Positions 1 through 11,500 of a stretch of DNA of 64,000 nt are shown piece by piece. The position numbers and the translations under genes were made by a program. The notes below the pieces were generated by a model. That model did no database searches, had not been told where the DNA came from, and was given only the letters and a program-made list of their open reading frames with translations. Origin of the DNA: Onchocerca volvulus (taxonomy: Eukaryota > Nematoda > Chromadorea > Rhabditida > Onchocercidae); the NCBI GenBank assembly GCA_000499405.2, contig HG738139.1, positions 4,612,616-4,676,615 of the forward strand, in the 5' to 3' direction. Every line of letters begins with the position of its first letter. The first letter of the stretch is position 1.

Positions 1-2422
1 TAAGTAGAGAGCTGAATTGGATGGATTTGTTTTCGCTATCGCATCCATTAGCATTTCATCCTCGACACAACGCGCACTAAAACCCGTTAACGGTTGGGCA
101 CATCTAGAAAATAAACATTTGAACCAAAATTTAGATTTATCATTGTTATTTCATCGACAACATTTATCTCACTTCAAAATGTCATTTTATAATCTGTAAA
201 TCATTATTGCTAATATTTTGTTCTATAAAAAGATTGATATAAAGGAAGTATTAATTGCATCCGCAAAAATAAACGAATTATGCAAAAAGTTTGAAAACGC
301 TTTCGTTTTCGTTTTCAAACTTTTTGCATTAATTCGTTTATTTTGGAGAAAACTACTAAAAAAAATTTTTACGGCAATTGTACCTGAATAATTCAATTTC
401 CCGGTTGTAAAAGTTAAATAATCCAAAAGTACATCTTAGTGGAAGAGTAGATGAAAACGATTCTGATGAAGTCTTACAAAACAAAGAAGAAAAACAGAAA
501 TTGAACAAACCTTGAAATGCTAGCTGCATTTGGCCGATGAAAATATGTAAGCACGGGAAGGCGTGCACGGCTACGAAATTTGCACGATCCAATAAGGATT
601 TGAGTGGTAGTCGCGGATGGAACACATAAATATTCCGGATAAGTATCACAGTACTAAAAAAGCTATTCATTACCTTTATCTTGAATTATCTGAAAATATT
701 TCTGGCAGAAAATTATCACAAAATATAAAAAAACAGAAATGTTTAATCAAACAGTCCCAAAAAATTCTGTCTTAGTAACGTTATCAATGTTAATCTCTTT
801 GAAACTGAGCTAAATATATTATTTGAAAATTTTAATCACTACTATTCAATTCCCAGTTAATAACAGTTTAAAATCCAAAAAATCCGAATAACTGATTGCT
901 TAATTTGATGTCACATTCCTTTCAATTTCACGTTAAATCATCTCTTCGTGAAAAAAAATAATGCATTAATGCCAGTTCAATCTTTTAATTATCAGTCTGC
1001 AGTAAATAATCGACGAAAAAAAAAATGAATAACGAAAATTAAAACCTTATATCCTATATTAAAATCTGTAATTTTCCATTTTTGATCATCCGCAGTACCA
1101 ATTCCCTGACGAGCAAATTCAACAGCCCAATCGAATCGATCCCAACCTCGTTTTTTCGTATTCAAACGAATATCGCCGTTTCGTTCTTTATTTTCAAATG
1201 CAAAGACATCCGTTATATTTACTAAAACAAATGCGAGAACAGGCTTCTTTTCATAGAGTCATTAATATTTTTTAATTTTTAATTTTTATTTTTAAAATCT
1301 TTAACCAGTAGTGACATCAATTTAATATCAATATACAAAGTTATCCAGTTTAACTTCATCCAGAAAACTAACCTAAAGATAATACGTTACCACTGACACT
1401 GTTATTATTACTACGATACAAATTTTACAAGAATGGTAAATTATATTCAAGATGAGCTTTTCTATTCAGAAGATTATAATTGATATTATTTTTTCTTATC
1501 ATTTACTAACTACTTCATCCTTTACCACGATTTTTTTGTCATAAAATATCATTTCAATTTAATTTCAGGAAATAAACTAACCAGGTTTGCCACACTTATT
1601 TAATGTTTCCACGAGATCCTGACATTCTTTGTCACGTGTTATTAAAAAAGTTAGAGTTAGAAAATGTTTACATTTCACTGTTAGCGGTGTTCCTAATGCT
1701 GAAAGCGCTCCTTTCTCTACTGCTCCGATTAATCCGTTTGGAACCTGCAAATTTGCCAGAAGTGTTTTATTCCAATTTCCATCGCCTATTTATCGAAATT
1801 TCTTCAAGAAAAAGAACATTCATTAATGAATAATCCTGTTTAATTCACTTGTTAATTTAAATATTAATAATCGAATTATAATAGTTATAAAAGATACTAT
1901 GCACTATGTAGCTATTACATTCGATAATTGTTTTGATTTTTCATTTTCAAGTGTTAGACTTAATTATTTCTTTCATATTTCTGCAAATTTTTGGTTTTTT
2001 CAAGTGCGCTTCCCTACCGTTAAAAATTCCCAGCAGTTGCTAATTATGTTTTAATAAATGCCTAATTCTAACAACTCGTTAGTTAGGATGTTATTTATTT
2101 TAATAAATCATACAAATAATTTTAAAAATAAAAATCAATCAAAAAATGATCAAATGTTAAAAAGTAAATAACTTGCAGCAGAAATTTTTAGAATGTAAAT
2201 TATTCTACCAAAATGAAACTATTAACAATAATTAGAAAATGACCCAATTTTATCGATTTAAATATTAGAACAATTAAAAAAGAAAAAAAAAAAAATGAAA
2301 CAAACCCATATTTCTTTGGTACTGTCTTCAGCTTTGAAAATAACATGTGAAGTGGTTACATGTATTGAACCAACAATATTTGGCTCCGATCCTAATCGAT
2401 CAACTAACTGTACTTTGTTTAC
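1..2422 (-). CDS. mtm-6: Myotubularin-related phosphoinositide 3-phosphatase, MTMR6/7/8 type (partial)
   Basis: Five exons read on the minus strand: 2306-2422, 1582-1744, 1046-1221, 511-653 and 1-103, the last cut by the window edge. All four junctions keep phase. The first two exons encode a PH-GRAM domain (KVQLVDRLGSEPN, then VEKGALSALGTPLTVKCKHF). The next carry the linker and the start of the myotubularin phosphatase domain (RGWDRFDWAVEF, WKITDFN, CDTYPEYLCVPS, KFRSRARLPVLTY, RCAQPLTGFSARCVEDEM). This order is diagnostic of myotubularins, and the GFSARCxEDE stretch is closest to MTMR6/7/8. Family members remove the 3-phosphate from PI3P and PI(3,5)P2 on endosomes. The catalytic Cys-X5-Arg loop should lie beyond position 1, so activity cannot be judged here. 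The start codon is not resolved; a tiny exon near 2472-2486 (KGRPK) would join in phase but is speculative. The symbol is given by analogy with C. elegans. Confidence 0.88.
266..344. repeat. Inverted repeat with 33-35 bp arms
   Basis: AAAATAAACGAATTATGCAA ... GTTTGAAAACG faces CGTTTTCAAAC ... TTGCATTAATTCGTTTATTT around a loop of about ten bases, with a single extra base in one arm. It lies in an intron of the myotubularin gene. Confidence 0.9.
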
Positions 2423-5400
2423 CTGAAATTACTTCTATGGAAAATGGAATAAGTTACTTTTGGCCTTCCTTTCTATATATTGCTATGGCTTTATTCCATT
2501 TTTTAGATTAATCATCTACTTTTATTTGGACCAGAGATTCGTGTCTATGAAAAATCTCTTGAGAATGTGGATAATTTCTTGTTTAAAAAGAAAACAAAAC
2601 GTATCAAGTAAACAAAAGAGCTGATAATGTAGAATGGATGTTTGACTTGATATCAATTCAACTAATACATTTTCAATCAAAAGATTAAAATACATTTTTG
2701 GTTTAAATGAAGATAAAAATTCAATATTTAAAAAAAAAATTGCAAGAAGGATATTTGCAAAGAGGAAAAAAAAAACATTTTACCAATTGTTTTTCTTTTT
2801 TGCCGTTTAAAAGACTTTCACATAGCGATTTATCATTAAAAGAAAGCGACCTAGCAGAAGAAAAAACAGATTTCAAATAAGCTTCATCCTACTTGAAACA
2901 TTATTATTTGATTTATTTCAGTACTGTGCTATGCCTTTTTTTTTTTTTTTTAAGTTTCAAACAAATTTTTGAAAGTCAAAATTTTGGAAAATAGAAAATG
3001 CAAGCAATTCAGCAATTCCTTTACATAAATCACATACATATACACAAAAAAAAAAAAAAAAAAAAAGAAAAAAAAAGAAAGAAATGAGCACCCGAAGACG
3101 AATTTATATAATGCTAATAACATTTAATTTTGATATTAGAATTTTCGAATGAAATTCATTCCGATAAAAAAAAGTATGTCTCACCCTAAGAAGTTTGAAA
3201 TTTAATTCGTTTCATAGCATAATGAAAACAATAAAAAAATTTGGCTCGTTAGAAATAAATTTTCTTCGTAATTTTTGATCCATCTTCATGATATATAAAT
3301 AAATTCCAGAAACGTCTGATTATATTTTAAATTTAATTAAAATATTGGTATAAAACCGCACACCGTTTGTAACAATCCACAGTATGGTATCAAATCATCT
3401 TTCCGTAACGATTCATGGCCTGCTATCGTTTCACACAAACGTTTGAATCCATCAATCAATAACAATCGAGCAATTTCAAATTCATCTGTTGACGAAGATA
3501 CCATCGGTAAGCTCATTGGCAATTTACCTGATATTATCAACCACTGGATGGTTTTTATAAAAAAATTTTTCGAAAATTCACAATTCCTCAATGGTTAAAC
3601 ATAATATTTAGGAGAAAATAAAAGTAGAATGTAAGAGCCATAGATATATAAAGATGAGAAGTGTTTTGCAAATAACTATCGATCGTAGTCTAAGCCAAAA
3701 TGAATATATAAAAACAGTTCTCAGCAAATATGGCCACAATTTCATCACAAAAAGGACATAGCTCTTCTTGGCCAATTATACAAAAGTGTCCCATCCCTAA
3801 AGCAATAGCTGAAAATTGGACTCATGAAAATGTTTATTGAAGCATTAAATCAATAAAAATGCGCTTGATATAAACTAAAAAAAAACCACTAAATTTATGA
3901 ACAGATTTAATATGAATATAGAGAAAAGCGTGAAGGAAGCGAAATAGAAAGGTTTCTAAAATGTGATCTAAAATCTAGAAAACTGAATTAAAAAAGATTT
4001 TAAATTATAAATAAATTTTTAAAGATTAGACTAAAAATAATCTCAAGCATAAAAAGAAGTGATTAATTTTAAACGATAAAATATGAAAATTTTTATCATT
4101 GAAGAGAAAAAATAATCAACCCTAAAAATAAATCAGGATCACTAGAAGGTTATGATAACTTTCCCAACCGAATTAGACGAGAGAGTTAATGCATATATAA
4201 ATTTGACAAAAAGTTTAGAAAAATCATTTCGAATAGACAACACCTGTTCTAACGATAATAAAATCTTTTTCCTTCAGCTTTTCATGGAATATTTTTTTAA
4301 ATTAAGAAGCAAAAAGATTTTAATAAATATCTTCATTTGAGAAAATATTTCATGGGAAAGTACACAGCTATTATTTTTTCCATTTGTTGGGAATAAAAAC
4401 TTTTCAAATTTCTTTAGCTAAATGATCATGTAAAGAATGGTAGTGAACAGAGTTCAAAACGAAAAAAAAAAAAAAACTCTATAAAAGTTTGAAACTGTCA
4501 TAAATTTTTAAAGATCAGACAGGAAAAAGAATTCTTAGCAAAGAAATTTTTTTTTTTTTTTTCAAGAAAATGGTTTTTTTGTAGAAATAAAAGTACGAAA
4601 TAAACTCAGTAGCATCAACAATTAACAAAAATTATTCACTGCAACAAAAGTTATCCATTTTTATTTCTTTTTTCTCTTCTCAACTTCAATTTATAAACTT
4701 CTCTTTCGAGCCCATTTACTCGCCACATGCATTTAAAAAAAAAGCTTAGCAATCGAATTATCCTATCTCTCAAATGTTATACACACAATTTCTAGTCCTT
4801 TATTAGCTATAAGATTAAATTATGCAATGGAAGTTAATCCATCAAATTGTGAAATAAATTCAATCAACCACAAATTTATGAAATATTTATTCGTTTTTTT
4901 TTTTTTTTTTTCTAAATAACTTTTATGCAAAAATTTTTATTTTTTATAAAAAATGAAGAAAAAAATCAAATTTTTAGTCAAACTTATTAAATCAAAAAAA
5001 TTCAAAGAATCTATGATGCAAAGCATAAATTCAAACGAAAAAAAAAACCCAATGTTTTAACAGGACGGAGAAAAACAGAAAATAAGATATAAACTGGGTT
5101 TAATGAGAAATTTAAAAGAAAAAAAAAACTCCAGCCTCAGAAAATTTAAAATTCAATTGAAAAAAGTTTCAGTAATAAAAAAAAAAAGAAAAAAAATTAA
5201 CTAAACCTGATTTTCAGCTAGTACATGGGTGAGGATTTGCTATAATATTTATCTTCAAGTTTTGCCAAATTTTGCTTAAAACCTTGTTTCTTTCATTAAT
5301 TTAAATCGAACTGATTGTCAAACAATTGTACTCGCGCTGATATCACTGCATATCCTATTCTTTGTAAAGTTGTTACATTATTCTATCAGTAATTGAATTA

Positions 5401-7620
5401 TCAATGATTCAGACCGATCAATACTTTTTTGATATCATTTTTTGATTATAACAATATATAATATCCATCTATTGTCTTTTTTCAACGGTTGCAAATTTTC
5501 GAAACGATTTCAAAGAAAATAGCATGCAAATAACCAACAAATTATATTTCTCACATAATTAAGGAGTTATCAATCATCCAACACAATATATATGTTGAAC
5601 CATACTTAAATAAATAAAATATGAAGATTTAGGCTTGAAATATAACTTCTAAACATGCAAAATACACTATTAAAGATACGTTAGTACGTTACGTTATTGA
5701 AGCCTTTTTGCACCATTCTAATTAAAAGTAAGAGAGTTAATTAATAAGAGTTAATTATTAACTTTATCCTGAAACTGACAAATTAGATAGTATGCGTACG
5801 CCTCGCTGAAATTGTTCCTAAAAATATCATTAAAAAAAATCGAATTTTCGAAAGTAAAGCTTTTAATGTTTGTCGTAAAAAAAAAATCAAAAATAGTGCA
5901 TTTCGAGAATTTTTTTAATCATAACTTTCCTGGCAAATATCAAAGTAAAAAAAAGACATAATCGACGCAAAAATAGTGTAGAGAATAAAAAATGCACAAA
6001 TATTCTTGCTGATATTGTAATAAAAAATGCATAAATATTCTTCTCAATACTATTCGTTAATAGCTGGAAGATAATTTTGACAAACATCCAAAAAAAAATT
6101 TAAAGGTCTGAATAAACTGACAAAATAGTTTAGAAACTTTTACAAACATCAAACTGCTTCATATTTTAATATCACAATTTCTTTCCCTTTTCCTTTTCCA
6201 TAAACATTAGAAAATGTAAATGATAAACGTAAATCAATAAAGAAAATGTTCCGGAATATTTTGCATACGATGTGGCATTTTAACTCTCATATCTTCCAAA
6301 ATTTCCAGATTGAAATTTTTTAAACGCTAATAAGCTTATCAGTAATGCTTAACTGTAGATAAACTTCCAAAAATCTGAGCTTCGGCTTAAAAAAAAAAAT
6401 GAATAATAATACACAATAAAAAAATAGACATAATAATAAATCTATTAATGCAATTATTTTCTATCTAAAGGTCCTCTACTTCCTAATATTAAAATTATCG
6501 ATTTTTCCTCCATTTTCACCACAATTTCTTTATTATTATTTTTATTCTGTCGATTTTACATTACTTATTTTTTTTAAATATCTATTATTCCTTATTTATT
6601 CCATACTTTACTATCACAAAAATTGAATATTCAAAGAGAAAAAAGAAGTAGAGGATTATTATATATATAAGCCTCTTTTATTATTTATTCCTTAAACGCT
6701 AAAAATTTGTTAATATTTCTCCTAAAGTCCGTAAAAGAATGTTAATTGATTAAATAAAAGAGAGAAAAATCAAAATTAACAAAATTTAATTAAATCCTCA
6801 ACAATGTCGTAATTAATTTTATTTTTAACTTCTGAGTTTGCATGAGATTTTATCCGTTTTCATTTTTTCTCTGCTTCCTTTTTTGAATTTTTCTGAAAGA
6901 ACAAACAAAAAAGAGAAAAAAAAAGGAAGAAAACTAACCTTTGGAATAATAATATCGTCAAAACGCATTTCGAATTACTTCAGTTTTGATTTCAATGTAC
7001 CTATAGATGAATAATTGTTTACAATATACATCCTGGAGATTCCTAAAATGCTGATAATGTTTAATACAATCATTTATTATCAATTCTGACTTTGGTCTTT
7101 CTTCCAACAGTTTTCATTATTTAATACTATTATAAATAAATGATAAATGAAAAAAAAGATTATAAAAAGTGTTCAAAAATCATTCAATAAAAATTTTCAT
7201 ACAATCTGTTCAATAGACTAAGAAGAGGGAAAAAATTATTGATCAATACGAAATTATAGCAATATTTTAAGCTAATGAACACCAAAATAAGTTTAATATT
7301 GTGTAAAACTTTACGTGACATTAGGTAAAACTTAGGTAAAAATACTTGTACAAAATATATTACATATATAAATATATATGAATGAATATTTTATCTAATT
7401 TAAGAAATAAAAACAACAAAAATATCAATAAAAAATTTGATAATATAGGGAAATTTTTGCATCAAAAAATATTTACAATCAGTTTTTTTGATAAAAGCAT
7501 AATAGTAAATCGGATATGGATTATAAAAACATAAAATAAATTTGCAAATGTAAGGCAAAATATTAATTGGAGCATAATAGCATGAAATTTGTACATCTTC
7601 AAAAAAATTTTAAACAATTT
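2423..7620. other. AT-rich intergenic DNA
   Basis: Over 5 kb dominated by A/T runs and short imperfect repeats. Apart from one coding-like stretch on the minus strand (3337-3541, listed separately) I see no exon series on either strand. The first coding exon of the neighbouring myotubularin gene should lie somewhere in its right-hand part. Poly-A and poly-T tracts occur at about 2937-2952, 3046-3066, 4545-4562 and 4896-4911. Confidence 0.6.
3337..3541 (-). CDS. Orphan coding-like terminal exon, unassigned
   Basis: On the minus strand an acceptor-like TATCAG is followed by an open frame of about 67 codons. Its composition is clearly protein-like: a run of Met, Leu, Pro and Ser, then DEFEIARLLLIDGFKRLCE, AGHESLRKDDLIP and LQTVCGFIPIF, then a stop. 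It looks amphipathic and helical. No other exon of the same gene could be recognised between here and the methyltransferase gene, and the family is not one I can name. It could be the last exon of a minus-strand gene whose other exons I missed, a decayed gene fragment, or chance. A donor-like GTAAAT directly follows the acceptor, so the boundary itself is ambiguous. Confidence 0.3.
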
Positions 7621-7659
7621 AATACAGGTAAATGAATCTTCCAGATGAATGCTTCCTAT

Positions 7660-8075
7660 GTAAACAAATCCGGAAACACATTTACGTAAACATGCTAAAA
7701 TTAACCGGAAAGGAAAACAAACCTTGCACTTTACTCTTTATTCATACTAAAATCTTCATCGATTTCTGGCTACTCATCTCCTCAACCTGCGAAAAATTTC
7801 ATCCATTCTCAGTGGGATGATAGAGTTTCATAGCGGAATATGGTAATGTGAAGGTTAACGTGCTTGCCGGATGCACTTCCCTTTTTCCGGAAATCATGTC
7901 CTTACTGTATTTGTGTATCAGTGTTTTCGTACTTCCCGAGAATCATATTCTTACTCTACTTGTATACCAACATAAGTCGAATGTTCTCATTCGGGGCCGG
8001 AAGTGATTTTAGAGTTGCAGGATTAATTTTCCGGGATTCAATTTTAAATTGTGGACATTATTCTTCCGGATCTCA
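7660..8075. promoter_or_regulatory. Probable promoter patch with clustered CCGG-core motifs
   Basis: A region less AT-rich than its surroundings sits 450-860 bases upstream of the SPB1/FTSJ3 start. It holds at least seven CCGG cores: near 7669 (TCCGGAAA), 7704 (ACCGGAAAGG), 7866 (GCCGGATG), 7886 (TTCCGGAAA), 7997 (CCGGAAGTG), 8030 (TCCGGGA) and 8064 (TTCCGGAT). CCGGAAGTG is the classic ETS-family core. Clusters of ETS sites are typical of housekeeping promoters in animals. That this patch drives the downstream gene, or a divergent gene on the minus strand, is inference. Confidence 0.4.
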
Positions 8076-8473
8076 AAGACGGTTTCAGAATGAATAGAAT
8101 AGCCTTCTGATATATCATTTATAGTTTGAGAATCAAATACTTTAGTTTTCTGGATAGGAATTTGTGATATCGGTTGTTTCTGATAAAGAAATTATTAAGA
8201 TTTGTGAAAATGCATATTTTGTTAGTAGTTCAGCAATTTTGTAAGCTGTGATTTTGATTATTTTGACACAGAGGGAATAAATAGATAATATTTAAGGGTT
8301 GAAAAACGCTAAAAATTGATAAGATTAACTATAAACTATGTTATGAATGATTCCATGTTCTTTCTTCCGAAATATTTTTTTTCTTTTTTTTTTTTTTTTT
8401 TTTGTATTTCGAGAGTTTTCTGCTATGAATTTAAATTAAGAATTGAAAAGTTTCCCAGTTCTTTCAACATATT

Positions 8474-8525
8474 TTTTTTTTTTTTAGGAAATTTAAGTTT
8501 CGAGTAATAGCGAAAGAGAAAGAAA
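8474..8525 (+). promoter_or_regulatory. Putative trans-splice acceptor and 5' UTR of the SPB1/FTSJ3 gene
   Basis: A run of thymidines ends in TTTTAG at 8487, 38 bases before the ATG at 8526. In nematodes such an acceptor close to the start codon usually receives a spliced leader. No donor for an ordinary upstream exon was found. Confidence 0.45.
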
Positions 8526-11500
8526 ATGGGTAAGAAGACAAAAATTGGAAAGCAGCGTCGAGATAAATATTATCATCTAGCAAAGGAAACAGGTTTCGTC
8601 TAATTCTCTTTATTCCTATAGACATTTTTATAATCCATATGCTTGCTATGCCAGCAAATATATCCGGAATTACAGAAAATTGTTAATCTGTGCGCATCAG
8701 AGTGATCTCTCCGATGATTAAAATGATGATGTAAATGATTAATCATTATGTATGAGTGGATGAAAGAGAGAAGAGGGATTACTCTGATTGAGAGGAATAG
8801 GATTTATATATTTACCCATTTCAGGATATCGATCTCGTGCTGCATTCAAATTGTTGCAAATTAATAAGCGATTCGAATTTTTGCAAAAATCCAGAGCAGT
8901 TGTTGATTTATGTGCAGCACCTGGTGGATGGCTTCAGGTGGCTATACAAAATATGCCCGTCTCATCTCTTTGCATAGGTAAGACTTTCATTAAAAGCGAA
9001 CAAAATTATTGATAAAATTATTAGGATTTCTGTTCTATAACAGATATAAAACTGCATAATTTCTTATATATTTATCGGTCATTTTTAGACAGATAATCGT
9101 TTTCAGGAGTTGATTTGGTGCCTATCAAACCCATCAATAGATGCATAACTTTACAAGGTGATATCACTACCGAAAAAACTAGGCAAATGGTTCGGAAAGA
9201 GCTGCATGGCTGGGAGGTGTGTTTTTTTTGTTTAACTAAGAAATTTAAAATTATTGAATGATACGAAATTATGATACTGCAATGCGCCTGCCGTTTTACT
9301 TACTAAGTATTACTGATGAAGTTAATTCATTCGGGAAAAAGCTCTTCGTAATTTTTACTGATATTTAAAAGATAACGCTTTTCATTATTTTATTTCTCTC
9401 TAATTTTCTGAGATTTCAGTTTTTCTAATCACTTATTTCGTAAAAAACCTGGATATTACATCTAAAAGACTATTACCTTGCAGGCTGATTGTGTGTTACA
9501 TGATGGCGCACCTAATGTAGGGCGTAATTGGGTTCAAGATGCGTTCCAACAAAATTGCTTAACGCTATCAGCTTTGAGACTTGCGACGCAAATATTAGCA
9601 AAAAATGGCATTTTTGTGACGAAAGTGTTCCGTTCAAGTGATTATCATCATCTGATATCAGTATTTGAGAAACTCTTCAAACAAGTGAGTTTCAACTATA
9701 GCGAAATTTGAAACATATTAAAATAATTGTGTATATCTGGAAATTGTCCTGGAATTCATGCAGTATTATTAATTTTAGCAGTCAGTTATGTAATCTTAAT
9801 ATGATTCAATATGTTAAACATTTACTGTTACACTCATTTTTTTTACAAGTATTTTCTTGCAGGTACATGTTTGGAAACCAGCAGCATCACGTCTGGAATC
9901 TGCAGAGATCTTTGTAGTCTGCGAGAAATATCAAAAACCAGAAAAACTTGATCTCGATCTCTTAGATCCCAAAAAAGTATTCGCTGAATTAACGCAACAG
10001 TCAATTATTTCAAATCCGTAAGTGAAATATTTTCAGTAATTCATAACTGATTCTGATTTTTACGATAATTAATCCCATTAAATTAAATTTTTTATTTCTA
10101 TTTTTGTTTTCAGACAATTACTGTTGCAACCACGTATGAAGCTGAAGAAAGTACCGGCAGTTGGTTATGAAAATGAATCAGTTTCATTTCATAAAATAAT
10201 AAATGCTACAGATTTTATTCAAAGTAGCAATTATTTAGAATTATTGGCTTCTGCGTACAAAGTGAGTCAATTTTCGAAGTAAAATTAATTGTGAGAAAGT
10301 TTTGTTATTTGTCGAATTCTTTCTGTAGAAATTAGTTTTTTTCTCAGGAGTAAACTAATAGAAATGGTTTTATCATATAAGATCTATTAATATGACATTT
10401 TTAAATCATGTAACAAGATAAGAAAGCAACTAAAACATAAATTAAATTTATAATTCGCGATTTTTTTTCGATACCCGCATTTTAATCAATTAGCTAATTT
10501 TGGTTGCGATTCAAATAATTGATATGGTTCCAAGATGCATTTCAAGTTTTCTCTTATGATTGCAGATTGCTCTGGATGATGAAAGATGGTTAATGGACGA
10601 AGTGACAACTGATGAAGTGAAATGTTGTCTGGAAGATATCAAAGTATGTGGTCCGAGAGAGTTACGATTAATACTAAAATGGAGACGTAGTATTATTAAA
10701 AAGATCAATGAAGAAATGGCGCAGAATGAAGCCGAGAATACTACGAAAGATGCTGTAGCGTTGATCAATCCTGAGTAAGTTGAATTACTTCTTTTAACAT
10801 CAGATATCTTGATCTGCTTTTGTAAGAATTTCTCATGATTTCAGGGATGAAAGGATGGCAGAAATTGAGCAACAGTTATTGACCGCAAAAGCAGAGGAAA
10901 AGGTATTTTCTTTTCTATTGTTACATTATTTTTTAATTACTTTCTGATTAATATAAGCAAAATGATTTTTGCAGGCAGCACTAAAGAAAAAGAAACGAAA
11001 ATTGCTAAAAGATAAAGCAAATCACGAAAAAAGAAAGAAACTAAAAATGTTAGTAGAAGGAGATACTTATGAAGTACCCGATGAACAAGAACTATTTTCG
11101 TTAAAGAAAGTTGCAAAAGCTAAAGATCGACGAAATACAATTATGAACGAGATTTCGAAATTAGAGAATGACAAGAACGAGAATAACAGTGATAACGAAA
11201 AAGATTCTGATAGCGATGATGATAATAGTGATTCTGGGTATGAAAAACTTTTTTTTTGTAACTATTGCTATTGCTTATATGATCCTTATTGAAATGTATC
11301 AATTTGAAATTCGTGTAGTTAATTCATAGACTTAGTTTGTTGGAGTACTTTTTACAAAGAAAAGTATTTCTGTGGTTTTTTTTTTTGAACTTGCTGCAAA
11401 CAGCCAGATTAATTTTTAAAATTTTCGATAATTTTTCTATTTATTATAGTGGGTAATATTCCATCTTAATTGAATCTCAAATTGATTTCAGACTAATGCC

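Noticed and set aside
1603..1833. Two plus-strand open frames
   Set aside because: Antisense to the PH-GRAM exon of the myotubularin gene.
7632..8097. Plus-strand open frames between 7632 and 8097
   Set aside because: They overlap the CCGG-motif patch; the peptides show no domain and no join to the methyltransferase gene.
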